Shown: piece after piece, positions 12,115-20,667 of the stretch | Layout of the letters: each line of letters opens with the position of its first letter | Numbering within the stretch: the first letter of the stretch is position 1 | Assembly: GCF_029784165.1 (NCBI RefSeq) | Contig: NC_073695.1 | Location: 137,978,285-138,042,284 of the forward strand | Direction: 5' to 3' | From: Wyeomyia smithii | Lineage: Eukaryota > Arthropoda > Insecta > Diptera > Culicidae | Length of the DNA: 64,000 nt | The notes under the pieces: generated by a model | Databases searched by the model: none | Told to the model about the DNA's origin: nothing | What the model saw: only the letters and a program-made list of their open reading frames with translations | Translations under genes and position numbers: made by a program

Positions 12115-12377
12115 ACAGAACCCTAACTCACGACCCGTTTATTAACGGACCGGCGCCAACAGCTTTACTACCTCATGCGATGGAAGGCGTGATCCCAGAG
12201 ATTTTTCGCCTCAGAAAATCTCCCGGTGTCGGCTAGGATTGAATCTAGACCAGTTGGGTTGGTTGTGAGTGGATCACGCCACCTCACAACCATCGACACC
12301 TATGTCGGCGGTGGGACTCGAACCCAGGCGTCGAGCGTGGTTGGCGGAGACGTTACCAACCACACTAGGCCCCCGCT
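12115..12377 (-). mobile_element. tRNA-derived SINE
   Basis: Read on the minus strand, the head starts GGGGGCCTAGTGTGGTTGGT (box A-like region) and carries GGTTCGAGTCCC (box B) about 55 bp downstream, the spacing of an internal RNA polymerase III promoter. A non-tRNA body of about 190 bp follows to about 12,115. The head does not fold as a functional tRNA: there are no matching acceptor strands. I recall similar SINEs from Aedes genomes, but that is memory rather than a comparison made here. Confidence 0.7.
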
Positions 12378-13769
12378 ACATTTTGCTTTAAATTGAACGA
12401 AATAATTATTCATATCAGTTTTTTTTTTAATAAATTTACCATACATCTCAAATATAAATATTGTGATTTCAGAGAAAAATTAGAATTTTGCGCTCTAACT
12501 GACAACCGCAACTGACAACAGAAAATGACAATCTCAGACAGCACCGATAAAAATGCGACTCAAGAACTTGTTTGTCAAAGCGTATGCACTCTTAATTTAC
12601 TTCAATTGAAATTGAATAGCATTGACTTATAGCGAATTTCTTTATTCCACTGTGTGCGGGCAAAACTGCCGAGGAATAATAAAACGTCATCGCCGTTTAA
12701 GATGCAAGTAAGAAAGAGATGTCAGATAACTGTTTACGAATATAGCACGTGCGGAAGTGGGTTGAAGCTGACAAATTTTACAGTGCGCTTCGGGCAGCAC
12801 GGCAGGACAAAACTGGGTCAAAATCGAGCGAATAAAGAAGGGTTTTGACAGCAGTTAGTGCGCTTCCGGGTCAAAACGAGGTGAGCTGGTGGAATAAAAA
12901 AAATTGCTATTAGTGCCGCCTTGATTTCTTGCCCTTGACTATGCAGCAGAGCCGCATTATGGTTTGCAATCAGAATGTTCTACGAAAAAAAGCTAGTTAT
13001 AATCCATTATTTGATGTTGCCTAAACAGTATGCAATATAACATAGTTTTCACAAAAAATGACCTTCCGCGTACGACGAATTGAAGTTTCGGACTTCGTTA
13101 GTATTGTTATAGTTCGGCCATTTGGAGCTGTTTGCAAAATACTGTTTCGATATGTAATGGTCAACCAACTTGTCACGTAACTTTGGCGTTTGGCTCATGA
13201 CCAAAAAAATTTGTCTTATGAAAACCACATTATATTTTCACTGTTCACGGAACTAAAATCACTAAAATTACCAGTTAACATCATCTCCTTTTATGTTTAA
13301 CATTTACTTCTAGCGAAAATCCGAAGCTTCTGAGCCCTACCACTAAACGAAATTCGAAGGCCTAATTTCCCCATAACTTCTATTGGCTCCAGCATGAGAA
13401 TTCCTAAGCTCCAGAAAGTCTTGTTTTGGAAATATGTTTCCTTGGATAACATAAATGTTTTCCAGTACCGCAAAAGCGTACAGCGCATTGTTTCTATGTC
13501 TGTTTCTTGACTCTTCAAAAATAAGCTTTATTACTATCATAACATGTAGCGTTATTACTATCATAACATGTTAGACATAATTGTCCCACGACTTTTATTT
13601 TATATATCATGGCATTGTTGTGATAAATACATCAAATCGACAAAAGCATGCGAACTTTAACAAACCAGTAAAAATAGGCGAAATGGTGCCCATCGCTGAT
13701 GGCAATGAATCGTACATGCCTTTGATGATGAATATGATATTCTTTTCTCGATCAAGACAAACGAAAACC
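12378..13769. other. Non-coding, nothing recognised
   Basis: AT-rich sequence without family motifs or clear repeats. A near-duplicated 'ttactatcataacatgt' string occurs at about 13,530 and 13,554. Short open frames here show no domain features. Confidence 0.35.
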
Positions 13770-13772
13770 TAA

Positions 13773-13976
13773 AGCCTGTAGTACACTCTTTGTCTAATGG
13801 TCAAATATTTGACCTTCTGACATTATGGTCAAATTTATTTGACATCATGGTTGTTGTTTGCCCGTGTTTGCCCCATGTTAAAATTGGAGAGTGACAAACA
13901 ATTATATTAGACCAAATTTTTATCTGTCACAAAATGACTAATATTTGACGCTCGGTCAAAGAGTGTAACACAGGCT
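13773..13976. mobile_element. MITE with TAA target duplication
   Basis: The left end AGCCTGTAGTACACTCTTTG pairs with a right end whose reverse complement is AGCCTGTGTTACACTCTTTG, and the similarity continues into a GTCAAATATT motif, about 40 bp in all. TAA is present at 13,770-13,772 and 13,977-13,979. At 204 bp and without coding capacity it fits a TWA-type MITE. Additional inverted TTTGAC/GTCAAA motifs lie inside. Confidence 0.75.
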
Positions 13977-13979
13977 TAA

Positions 13980-15935
13980 GAAACAAATAAGAAGACTCTA
14001 ATTATCTAATGAGGTGTAGAGAATAAAACTTATTCGGATATTTTTGTATTTCAATTACGAACATTTCACTATCCCCAGTTGAACGTGTATCGATTGCTAT
14101 TCCTTACAGCACTTTTTTACCAGTGTTTGAGATGTCTGACAGTTGCGGGTGTTGCTTCTTCTTTTTCTTGAAAATACCCTGCGTTCTAATTTTTTTGTGA
14201 AAGGACAATAGTAAACTTAGAAATAACCATTTGGTGAACTAGGCGTTAGGTATGGTTACCATTCAAAAACAGCGATTTTCCCGAACAAATTTTTTTCGAT
14301 ATAACGATATGGTAAACTAATAATCCAAAAGTTTGTACTAAAACTATTCTTCAAATAGTACGAATATGTTATTTTGCAGTAGTTTCTAGTTGTTCAGGTA
14401 TCATTTCATGAATGGTATGTTTATATTGATTTATATTCTGATAATCGTTCGTGGTATAGTCGTGATATAGTTTTGAATATTATAAAGATTGTTAGTGGCG
14501 ATTGCTTTATTTTTTGAAAAAACATGATGTTTTTGTTTTTCACCTGCAAATATCATCACTTTCCAGCCATGTAGCACATTTCTGCGAGGGGCGCTGTTTT
14601 GCATCTTTCGTGCAATGTCGACTTCAACTTCGTTCTGCTCAGAGATACTGGAAAGAAAAAAATATTGTATAAATACTAAAGCCGGAAGATTTGTGACCAA
14701 TTTGATTACCTTCCATTATAGTCATTACCATCTTTCGGATTGCTTCGCGTAAAAAAGCTACAACTCGGTACAAGTATCATGGAGACAAAGCCCAGTACTA
14801 GCGAGAGCCCAAATGTGGATAAATCAGCGCTGTGTTTATTGTTCGGTGTTAGAGAGGTGCCCACGTATTTAACTTCAAGATTGCTTCCATCCGAGCTTGC
14901 ATCGTACAAGGAACGAATTCCTTCTGGTATTTGTTACGCAACGTATGCTATCGTCATTATTTGAAATCCATACTTGACTCAGAAACAGGCGAGTTGAATA
15001 AAGTTAAGACCAAACGAGAACGAAAGTGAAATGAAAAGGATATGAAAAAAGGAGATCTCGTTCGATCTTAACTTTCCGCGCTCCTTTTAGGTTTAAATAA
15101 ACAGTGCAGGTTTTATATACGCATGCGTGCGTCGTAGTAGAGAAAGAGAGATTGCGATGCAACTGCTTATCTATGCGTGGTGCATGGATCATCTATGCGT
15201 GAGGTAGATGTTTGAATTTCGGTGTTGTATGGAAATCCGGATTTCTCTGTGTTTAAGAAGTTTGTCATGTATGTTAACTCTAATCAGTACGTTTGAGATA
15301 AAAAGAGAAACAGAACTATATCACCATCTTTGTTCAGTAAATCAAGCTAGGGCTAAGAAGATATACAAGTATAGAAATTCCCTAGCTAGCTTTTATTATA
15401 GTATTAGTTACTTTACCCCCTACAGAACATAATTTTAACCAAATTTTACTATATAAGGTTTGAAATTGTTGAATAGGAATCAAGTCATATCTCAGTCTGA
15501 ATTTCAATCTTGAACATTGAGGTTTACTTCACTGCCAGCTCGAGAGCGACCAGCAGATTGTTTGTACGATTCCACTCATTCAGCCAAGAATTATCCTAGC
15601 GGTGAGTTTTGAGTTGTGCAATATACTCGTTGGTTAGCCCAAAGGCCGGAACTTGTAATATTTTTCTAGCTTGAATATTTCTCTCTTCATAAGGCAAACC
15701 TCCAAAGGAGAAAAAGCCCGAAGACTTGAAAGTTCTTTTTTGTAAGATTTATAAGCTGAAGCAACGATTCACACAAGTCCGCAGAAAGAAAGACCCCGTC
15801 TTAGCGTTGGAAGCTCTACGAAAGGGAGCTAGTGAACCGCGACCAACATTGGTGTCCTCCAGTGAGGAAAGTAGTGAATCGTAATTAAATCGCGAACTCA
15901 CGAGGTGTACTCGACACTGTTGAGATCGAGTGAAG
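13980..15935. other. Non-coding; may include the BEL LTR and leader
   Basis: No gene recognised. The stretch from about 15,000 lies immediately upstream of the BEL leader repeats and contains tttaaataaac and TTTTATATA strings, as an LTR would, but no matching second LTR is in the window, so I cannot set its borders. The 15,620-15,935 part is A/G-rich and reads like an untranslated leader. Confidence 0.3.
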
Positions 15936-16230
15936 GTGGGCTGAGTGCCAAAAAGACTTAAGTCAAAAAAGTGGTTGAAGAACCACAAGTGGGCTGCGTG
16001 CCAAAAAGACTGTTAAGTCAAAAAAGCGGTTAAAAAACCACAAGTGGGTTGCGTGCCAAAAAGACTAAAGTCAAAAAAAGTGGTTAAAGAACCACAAGTG
16101 GGCTGCGTGCCAAAAAGACTGTTAAGTAAAAAAAGTGGTTAAAATACCACAAGTGGGCTGCGTGCCAAAAAGACTAAAGTAAAAAAAAGTGTTTAAAGAA
16201 CCACAAGTGGGCTGCATGCCAACTGACTGT
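15936..16230 (+). repeat. 54-bp tandem repeat with internal hairpins, BEL leader
   Basis: The string GTGGGCTGCGTGCCAAAAAG or a close variant starts at 15,936, 15,989, 16,044, 16,098, 16,153 and 16,207, a period of 53-55 bp. Most units also contain GTGGTTAAAGAACCAC, a 6-bp stem with a 4-nt loop, or a near variant. The array ends just upstream of the first gag methionine (16,243). Its position suggests an RNA leader function such as packaging or translation control, which is inference. Confidence 0.85.
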
Positions 16231-16242
16231 AAGTCAATTAAA

Positions 16243-16572
16243 ATGCCGGTAAAATTATTGATCAATAAAAACGGACACTGCCGTCTGTGTCACGAGCCAG
16301 ACACATTATGCGACTTGGCCTGCGATGAGTGCGATCGCTGGTTTCACCAGTCATGTGTGAACCTCCAGCGAAAACCGCACAAAAATGAGAGATGGATCTG
16401 CCCTAAATGCGCAGAAATTGAAACTATAATCCGAGAATTGGAGGCTAAAAATACGACACCAAAAGAGCATTTTATGATGCCTAAACAATCAATGGACGAG
16501 TTGATAACGTCCATGAAAAATATCAAAAATAGAACCTCAGCCAGTTCAGAACGACTGGCAAATATATCTTAA
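16243..16572 (+). pseudogene. BEL gag N-terminus with PHD finger
   Basis: Starting at the methionine of MPVKLLINKNG, directly after the leader repeats, the peptide holds a C4HC3 PHD-type finger within residues about 12-58: CRLC, then CDEC, then WFHQSC, then ICPKC. PHD fingers typically bind histone H3 tails, so a chromatin-reading role in nuclear targeting is conceivable for the element, but that is inference. A coiled-coil-like Glu/Lys-rich segment follows, with a stop after SERLANIS at 16,570, where other BEL gags would continue. I chose the 16,243 start because the upstream in-frame ATG (16,189) lies inside the repeat array. Confidence 0.75.
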
Positions 16573-16574
16573 AA

Positions 16575-17160
16575 GGCAAGCATTGCTATCTTTGCCAAAG
16601 TTTTACGGCTGCCCAAAAGAATGGCCAAGATTTAAAAAACTATACAAGGAAACAACTAGAGCTGGAGAGCTTTCCAATCTCGAAAATCTTACCCGCCTGC
16701 AACAAGTACTGGAGGTTGATGCTCCATCCAGATAATGTATCCAACATAATGGATAGGCTAGAAGAAGTTTATGGAAGACCAGACCTCATCCATAAAGAAT
16801 TAGTAATGGAGTTGAGAAAAATAAAAAAAAGAATCAAGGACAAGCCTGATCGAAACAACTGATGCGTTGGAAAACTTAATTAATAACCTTAAAATTATCC
16901 AAAAAGAGGAAAATCTCAACGATGTTCGTTTAATGGAAGAAATCGTCTCAAAGTTACCCTACAATATACAAGTGAAATGGGTAGAATATATGCAGCAGAA
17001 TGAGGAATTGGACAGAAGTCTATCATTAGAGGATTTAGGCCAATGGCTGAAACCGTTCGCTAAAACTTTCCTTTATATGAATCCGAACCATCAACAAAAA
17101 GAAAAAACAAATAGAGTGAATGTACATCAACAAGGCAGAGTGCCTTTTATGCAAAAATGC
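16575..17160 (+). pseudogene. BEL gag capsid region, frameshifted
   Basis: From 16,575 the reading LPKFYGCPKEWPRFKKLYKE and LSNLENLTRLQQVL matches the conserved BEL/Pao gag block (LPKFxGDPxEWxxF, then ENLxRLQ). A stop follows at VDAPSR. Reading resumes with MDRLEEVYGRPDLIHKEL and, from 16,867, MENLINNLKIIQKEE through SKLPYNIQVKWVEY. The capsid-like domain would assemble the RNA-containing particle. At least three frame changes separate these pieces, so no intact gag could be made. Confidence 0.75.
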
Positions 17161-17557
17161 GCATAAGCTTACAACATGTGCTCGATTCTTGAAAATGACT
17201 CCGGAAGAGAGATCCAATTATGCGAAAAAGGAAAACATTTGCTTTGGATGCCTGTTATATAGAAAACATCGAGTGAGCAATTGCAAACTTAGCAAGAAAT
17301 GTGGAACAGAAGGTTGTAATATGAAGCACCATCGGTTGATACACCAAGAAATGAAAAAGAAAAGCGACGATGGATTACATCTTCACAACTCTGACACAAA
17401 ATTGTACTACCAGCTAATACCTGTTACTTTAAAAAATAGTAACAAGGAAGTTGAAACGTTTGCATTTCTCGATGTTGGATCATCCTTAACACTACTGGAT
17501 AACATAATCGCGGATGAATTAAATTTACAAGGCAGAGTTCATCCACTGAAGCTGTAA
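17117..17557 (+). pseudogene. BEL nucleocapsid zinc knuckles and protease start
   Basis: The 145-residue frame shows three cysteine/histidine clusters: CLLCKNAHKLTTC, CFGCLLYRKHRVSNC and CGTEGCNMKHHRLIH. These are typical of the BEL gag-pol boundary and bind RNA. Then comes a retropepsin-like segment FAFLDVGSSLTLLDN, the BEL version of D-x-G-S-S. A stop after GRVHPLKL (17,557) truncates the protease, whose continuation lies in another frame. Confidence 0.8.
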
Positions 17558-18067
17558 TGGACACAGGATATTTGCAAGGAAGATTATCAAAGTCGCCTAG
17601 TAAACCTCAGTATTAAAGGTGCTTCATCGAAACAATATACTTTGAATGGAGTACGGACTGTACAAAAGCTGAATTTGCCCGTTCAATCAATGAACGAAAA
17701 GAAATTGATGAGTAAATGTCCTCATTTAGCAGATATAAATCTAAGAGGATACAATGAAGCCCAACAAATGATACTGATCGGCTTGGAGCATTCTCATTTA
17801 ATGTTACCATTAGAAACCAAGATTGGAAGTAGTGATGCTCCAATAAGTATGAGAACATAACTAGGATGGCTTATCTATGGGAATGAAAAATTCTATGATC
17901 ATTCAAGAAGAAAAAGCAATGAGAAAAATGATTGAAGACTATTTTTCAACAGAAGATTTTGGTGTTAAATGCAGCCAAAACTATCAGTCGGATGATGATA
18001 AACGCGCAAACGAGATTTTAGAGAAGACTTTAAAATTTAAAAACGGAAGGTATGAAGTAGGTCTACT
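17558..18067 (+). pseudogene. BEL protease C-terminus and linker to reverse transcriptase
   Basis: Pieces include KLNLPVQSMNEKK, MILIGLEHSHLMLPL (the second conserved block of BEL proteases), then IIQEEKAMRKMIEDYF and FKNGRYEVGLLWKE, the linker that normally precedes BEL reverse transcriptase. They are spread over three frames with stops, for instance after SMRT at 17,858. Confidence 0.65.
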
Positions 18068-18541
18068 ATGGAAAGAAAATACCATACAAATGCAAACAAA
18101 CGTTTAGAAACCATGGAACGTATGCTCGATAAACAGCCGGAATTGAAAAAATGGGCTATTAATACCATTGCAGAGTACGTCAAGAAGGGATATGCGAGAA
18201 AGCTCACACCTACGGAATTAATAGTATCAACTACGAAAGTCTATTATTTACCTCACTTCATTTTACAGAACCCGAATAAGCAACCAATCAAACCGAGGCT
18301 AGTTTTTGATGCGGCAGCAAAAGTGGAGGACGTTTCTTTAAACTCTATGCTATTATCGGGACCTGACGCCACAACTTCTCTATTTGGAATATTACTACGT
18401 TTTCGAGAAGGACAGTATGCGGTGTCAGCGGTGACATAAAGGAGATGTTTCACCAAGTTGGAATCATCCCAGAGGATCAGCATGCCCAGCGATTCCTATG
18501 GAGGGATTGCGATCGAAATCGAGAACCGGACAATTATGTCA
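18068..18541 (+). pseudogene. BEL reverse transcriptase, N-terminal half, interrupted
   Basis: The frame carries WAINTIAEYVKKGYARKL, YYLPHFILQNPNK, KPRLVFDAAAKVEDVSLNS and LLSGPDATTSLFGILLRFRE, the signature start of BEL/Pao reverse transcriptase. A 2-bp insertion relative to the copy at 22,725 shifts frame at 18,430 and removes ISGDIKEMFHQVGI (motif A region). Coding similarity ends near 18,541 after the FLWRD and RNREPDNYV region, where the Penelope-like sequence starts. Confidence 0.85.
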
Positions 18542-18611
18542 ATTATGTTTTCACTACACTTTTCACTTTTTATTCACTTTCACTATTCAATTCTATCACT
18601 TTTCACTTTTC

Positions 18612-18672
18612 AACTTGCAAATACGTATTTCGGCACTGACATAGTGCCTTCGTCAGTGCCTATTTGGACTGT
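18612..18672 (-). ncRNA. Hammerhead ribozyme-like motif of the Penelope-like element
   Basis: Read on the minus strand: GCA, CTGACGA, an extra A, stem II GGCACT/AGTGCC with a 5-nt loop, GAAA, the palindrome TACGTA, TT, then TGC. The order CUGANGA, stem II, GAAA, very short stem III, cleavage site and a stem I closing GCA/TGC is the hammerhead layout, and Penelope-like elements are reported to carry hammerheads with short palindromic stem III. Caveats: there is an extra A between CTGACGA and stem II, and a competing 9-bp hairpin GGCACTGAC/GTCAGTGCC exists. Cleavage activity is unproven. Confidence 0.5.
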
Positions 18673-18822
18673 GGAGAAAATAGCGAAACCCCAAGAATTT
18701 TATACCTAATTAGGTAAACGACTGGGGCAAATTTTAACTCAGAAAACGTAAACAACTTGAGTTAGGTAGAGAAATGTGCGGCCTGGTGATCCATGCCTTG
18801 TCGGGGAGTTTTCGGTAGAAAT

Positions 18823-20590
18823 TTAAAAAGCCAAGAGAAATGATTACCCTGATCTCTGTTAAGGAGGGTAGCTGGGTTTTGTTTGAAAATTTCTAAACTT
18901 TCTGCGACATCTAATTTCCAAGGGGATGTTACTTATCGAACTAGACTAATGTTGTCGGTAGTCATAGCGTGATCTTCATGAAATATATGTTCGGCTATTT
19001 TGGATCTGAAATGGTGAGTTATTCCTTTTTCTGAGTCTTTCTTAACCTTTACAAGTTCTGAAGTATGTTCCTTAAACCGGATGTCTAAATTTCTTTTTGT
19101 TTGGCCAATGTAAACTTTATCACAATGTGGACATGCAACTTTATAAACACCCGCCCTATGTAATTTGTCAATAGTGTCTTTAGTAGACCCCAACTTTGTT
19201 TTCATTTGATTATTTCTACTACTGTAGATAATATCAATACCAAATTTTCTAAATTTTTTACGAAGTTGACGAGTGAAACTGACGTCATATTCAACCACTA
19301 CTCTTTTCCGATCTTCTGTTAGCGGAGTGAGTGTTGTGTGAGATTTCCGATGTTGGATTCGTTTCTTTTTGTCATAAATGGCTTGTATGGTTCTTCTGTT
19401 ATATCCATTCTGCTCACCAATATCAAAAATATATTCCATTTCGTTTTTCTTACCTTCATTACTGAGAGGCAAAGATTCCATACGGTGGATCATATGGTGG
19501 AAAGAAGCCATTTTATGCTGGGAGGAGTGGTTAGAAGTGTTAGGTATTACCCACTTAGTATGTGTGGGTTTCCTAAAGATTTCGAATTCAAAGTGGTTGG
19601 AGTTTTTAACAACGACTACATCTAAAAATGGAAGCCTGTTGTTTTGTTCAATTTCCAAAGTGAACTGGATATTTTTATGAAGACCATTCAAAATTCCCAA
19701 AAAAATTTAAAAAGCCAAGAGAAATGATTACCCTGATCTCTGTTAAGGAGGGTAGCTGGGTTTTGTTTGAAAATTTCTAAACTTTCTGCGACATCTAATT
19801 TCCAAGCGGATGTTACTTATCGAACTAGACTAATGTTGTCGGTAGTCATAGCGTGATCTTCATGAAATATATGTTCGGCTATTTTGGATCTGAAATGGTG
19901 AGTTATTCCTTTTTCTGAGTCTTTCTTAGCCTTTACAAGTTCTGAAGTATGTTCCTTAAACCGGATGTCTAAATTTCTTTTTGTTTGGCCAATGTAAACT
20001 TTATCACAATGTGGACATGCAACTTTATAAACACCCGCCCTATGTAATTTGTCAATAGTGTCTTTAGTAGACCCCAACTTTGTTTTCATTTGATTATTTC
20101 TACTACTGTAGATAATATCGATACCAAATTTTCTAAATTTTTTACGAAGTTGACGAGTGAAACTGACGTCATATTCAACCACTACTCTTTTCCTATCTTC
20201 TGTTAGCGGAGTGAGTGTTGTGTGAGATTTCCGATGTTGGATTCGTTTCTTTTTGTCATAAATGGCTTGTATGGTTCTTCTGTTATATCCATTCTGCTCA
20301 CCAATATCAAAAATATATTCCATTTCGTTTTTCTTACCTTCATTACTGAGAGGCAAAGATTCCATACGGTGGATCATATGGTGGAAAGAAGCCATTTTAT
20401 GCTGGGAGGAGTGGTTAGAAGTGTTAGGTATTACCCACTTAGTATGTGTGGGTTTCCTAAAGATTTCGAATTCAAAGTGGTTGGAGTTTTTAACAACGAC
20501 TACATCTAAAAATGGAAGCCTGTTGTTTTGTTCAATTTCCAAAGTGAACTGGATATTTTTATGAAGACCATTCAAAATTCCCAAAAAACT
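18823..20590. repeat. 884-bp direct tandem duplication within the Penelope-like element
   Basis: Sequence beginning aatttaaaaagccaagagaa near 18,823 is repeated from 19,707 with a constant 884-bp offset to about 20,590. Differences are few (for example taaccttt against tagccttt, and tccaaggggatg against tccaagcggatg). Near identity implies a very recent event or an assembly artefact. Confidence 0.9.
18933..19703 (-). pseudogene. Penelope-like element ORF, C-terminal part, copy 1 (GIY-YIG endonuclease)
   Basis: The 255-residue frame holds the end of the reverse transcriptase (NIQFTLEIEQNNRLPFLDVV, FRKPTHTKWV) and then a GIY-YIG nuclease with CxxC between its halves: GVYKVACPHCDKVYIGQTKR, NLDIRFKEHTSE and KIAEHIFHEDH. 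The combination of reverse transcriptase and GIY-YIG is diagnostic of Penelope-like elements, in which the nuclease nicks target DNA. This copy is cut at its N-terminal side by the duplication junction at 19,703. It differs from copies 2 and 3 at one residue (LVKVKK against LVKAKK). Confidence 0.85.
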
Positions 20591-20667
20591 TTCCAAGTCC
20601 CCCTGTTGTAAAATACAAAAAATATCATCAACATACCTCCACCAACGATCTGGTAAGCAGTCTTTTT
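19817..20667 (-). pseudogene. Penelope-like element ORF, copy 2, with YVDD motif
   Basis: Same product as copy 1, but the reading extends upstream past MESFLGILNG to RWWRYVDDIFCILQQGDLE, which contains the reverse transcriptase catalytic YVDD (near 20,630). The frame runs into LINE L1 at 20,667, so the N-terminal two thirds of the reverse transcriptase are missing here. The reading from YVDD to the stop (ISLVR) is uninterrupted. Confidence 0.85.

Larger units (their letters stand above)
15936..18541 (+). mobile_element. BEL/Pao retrotransposon remnant
   Basis: Leader repeats, a gag with PHD finger and BEL-type capsid region, zinc knuckles, protease and the first half of reverse transcriptase follow in order on the plus strand. 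Multiple frameshifts and stops make it inactive. Reverse transcriptase breaks off after FLWRD near 18,541, where a minus-strand Penelope-like element begins. RNase H, integrase and 3' LTR are not in the window. Confidence 0.85.
18542..20667 (-). mobile_element. Penelope-like element inserted in BEL, with internal tandem duplication
   Basis: Minus-strand sequence with the end of a Penelope reverse transcriptase (YVDDIF) and a C-terminal GIY-YIG endonuclease, followed by about 390 bp of 3' sequence holding a hammerhead-like motif. The element is interrupted at 20,667 by the poly-A tail of LINE L1. An 884-bp segment (about 18,823-19,703) is repeated directly at 19,707-20,590, so the endonuclease coding region is present twice. 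The left boundary against BEL reverse transcriptase is at about 18,542. Confidence 0.8.

Noticed and set aside
12300..12377. tRNA gene on the minus strand
   Set aside because: Box A and B are present but acceptor and anticodon stems do not form, and a SINE body follows.
15936..16230. CRISPR-like array
   Set aside because: Units are contiguous near-copies without variable spacers and lie in a retrotransposon leader of a eukaryote.
19338..19680. Plus-strand frames within the Penelope copies (repeated three times)
   Set aside because: Antisense shadows of the GIY-YIG/RT coding strand; they repeat only because the element repeats.
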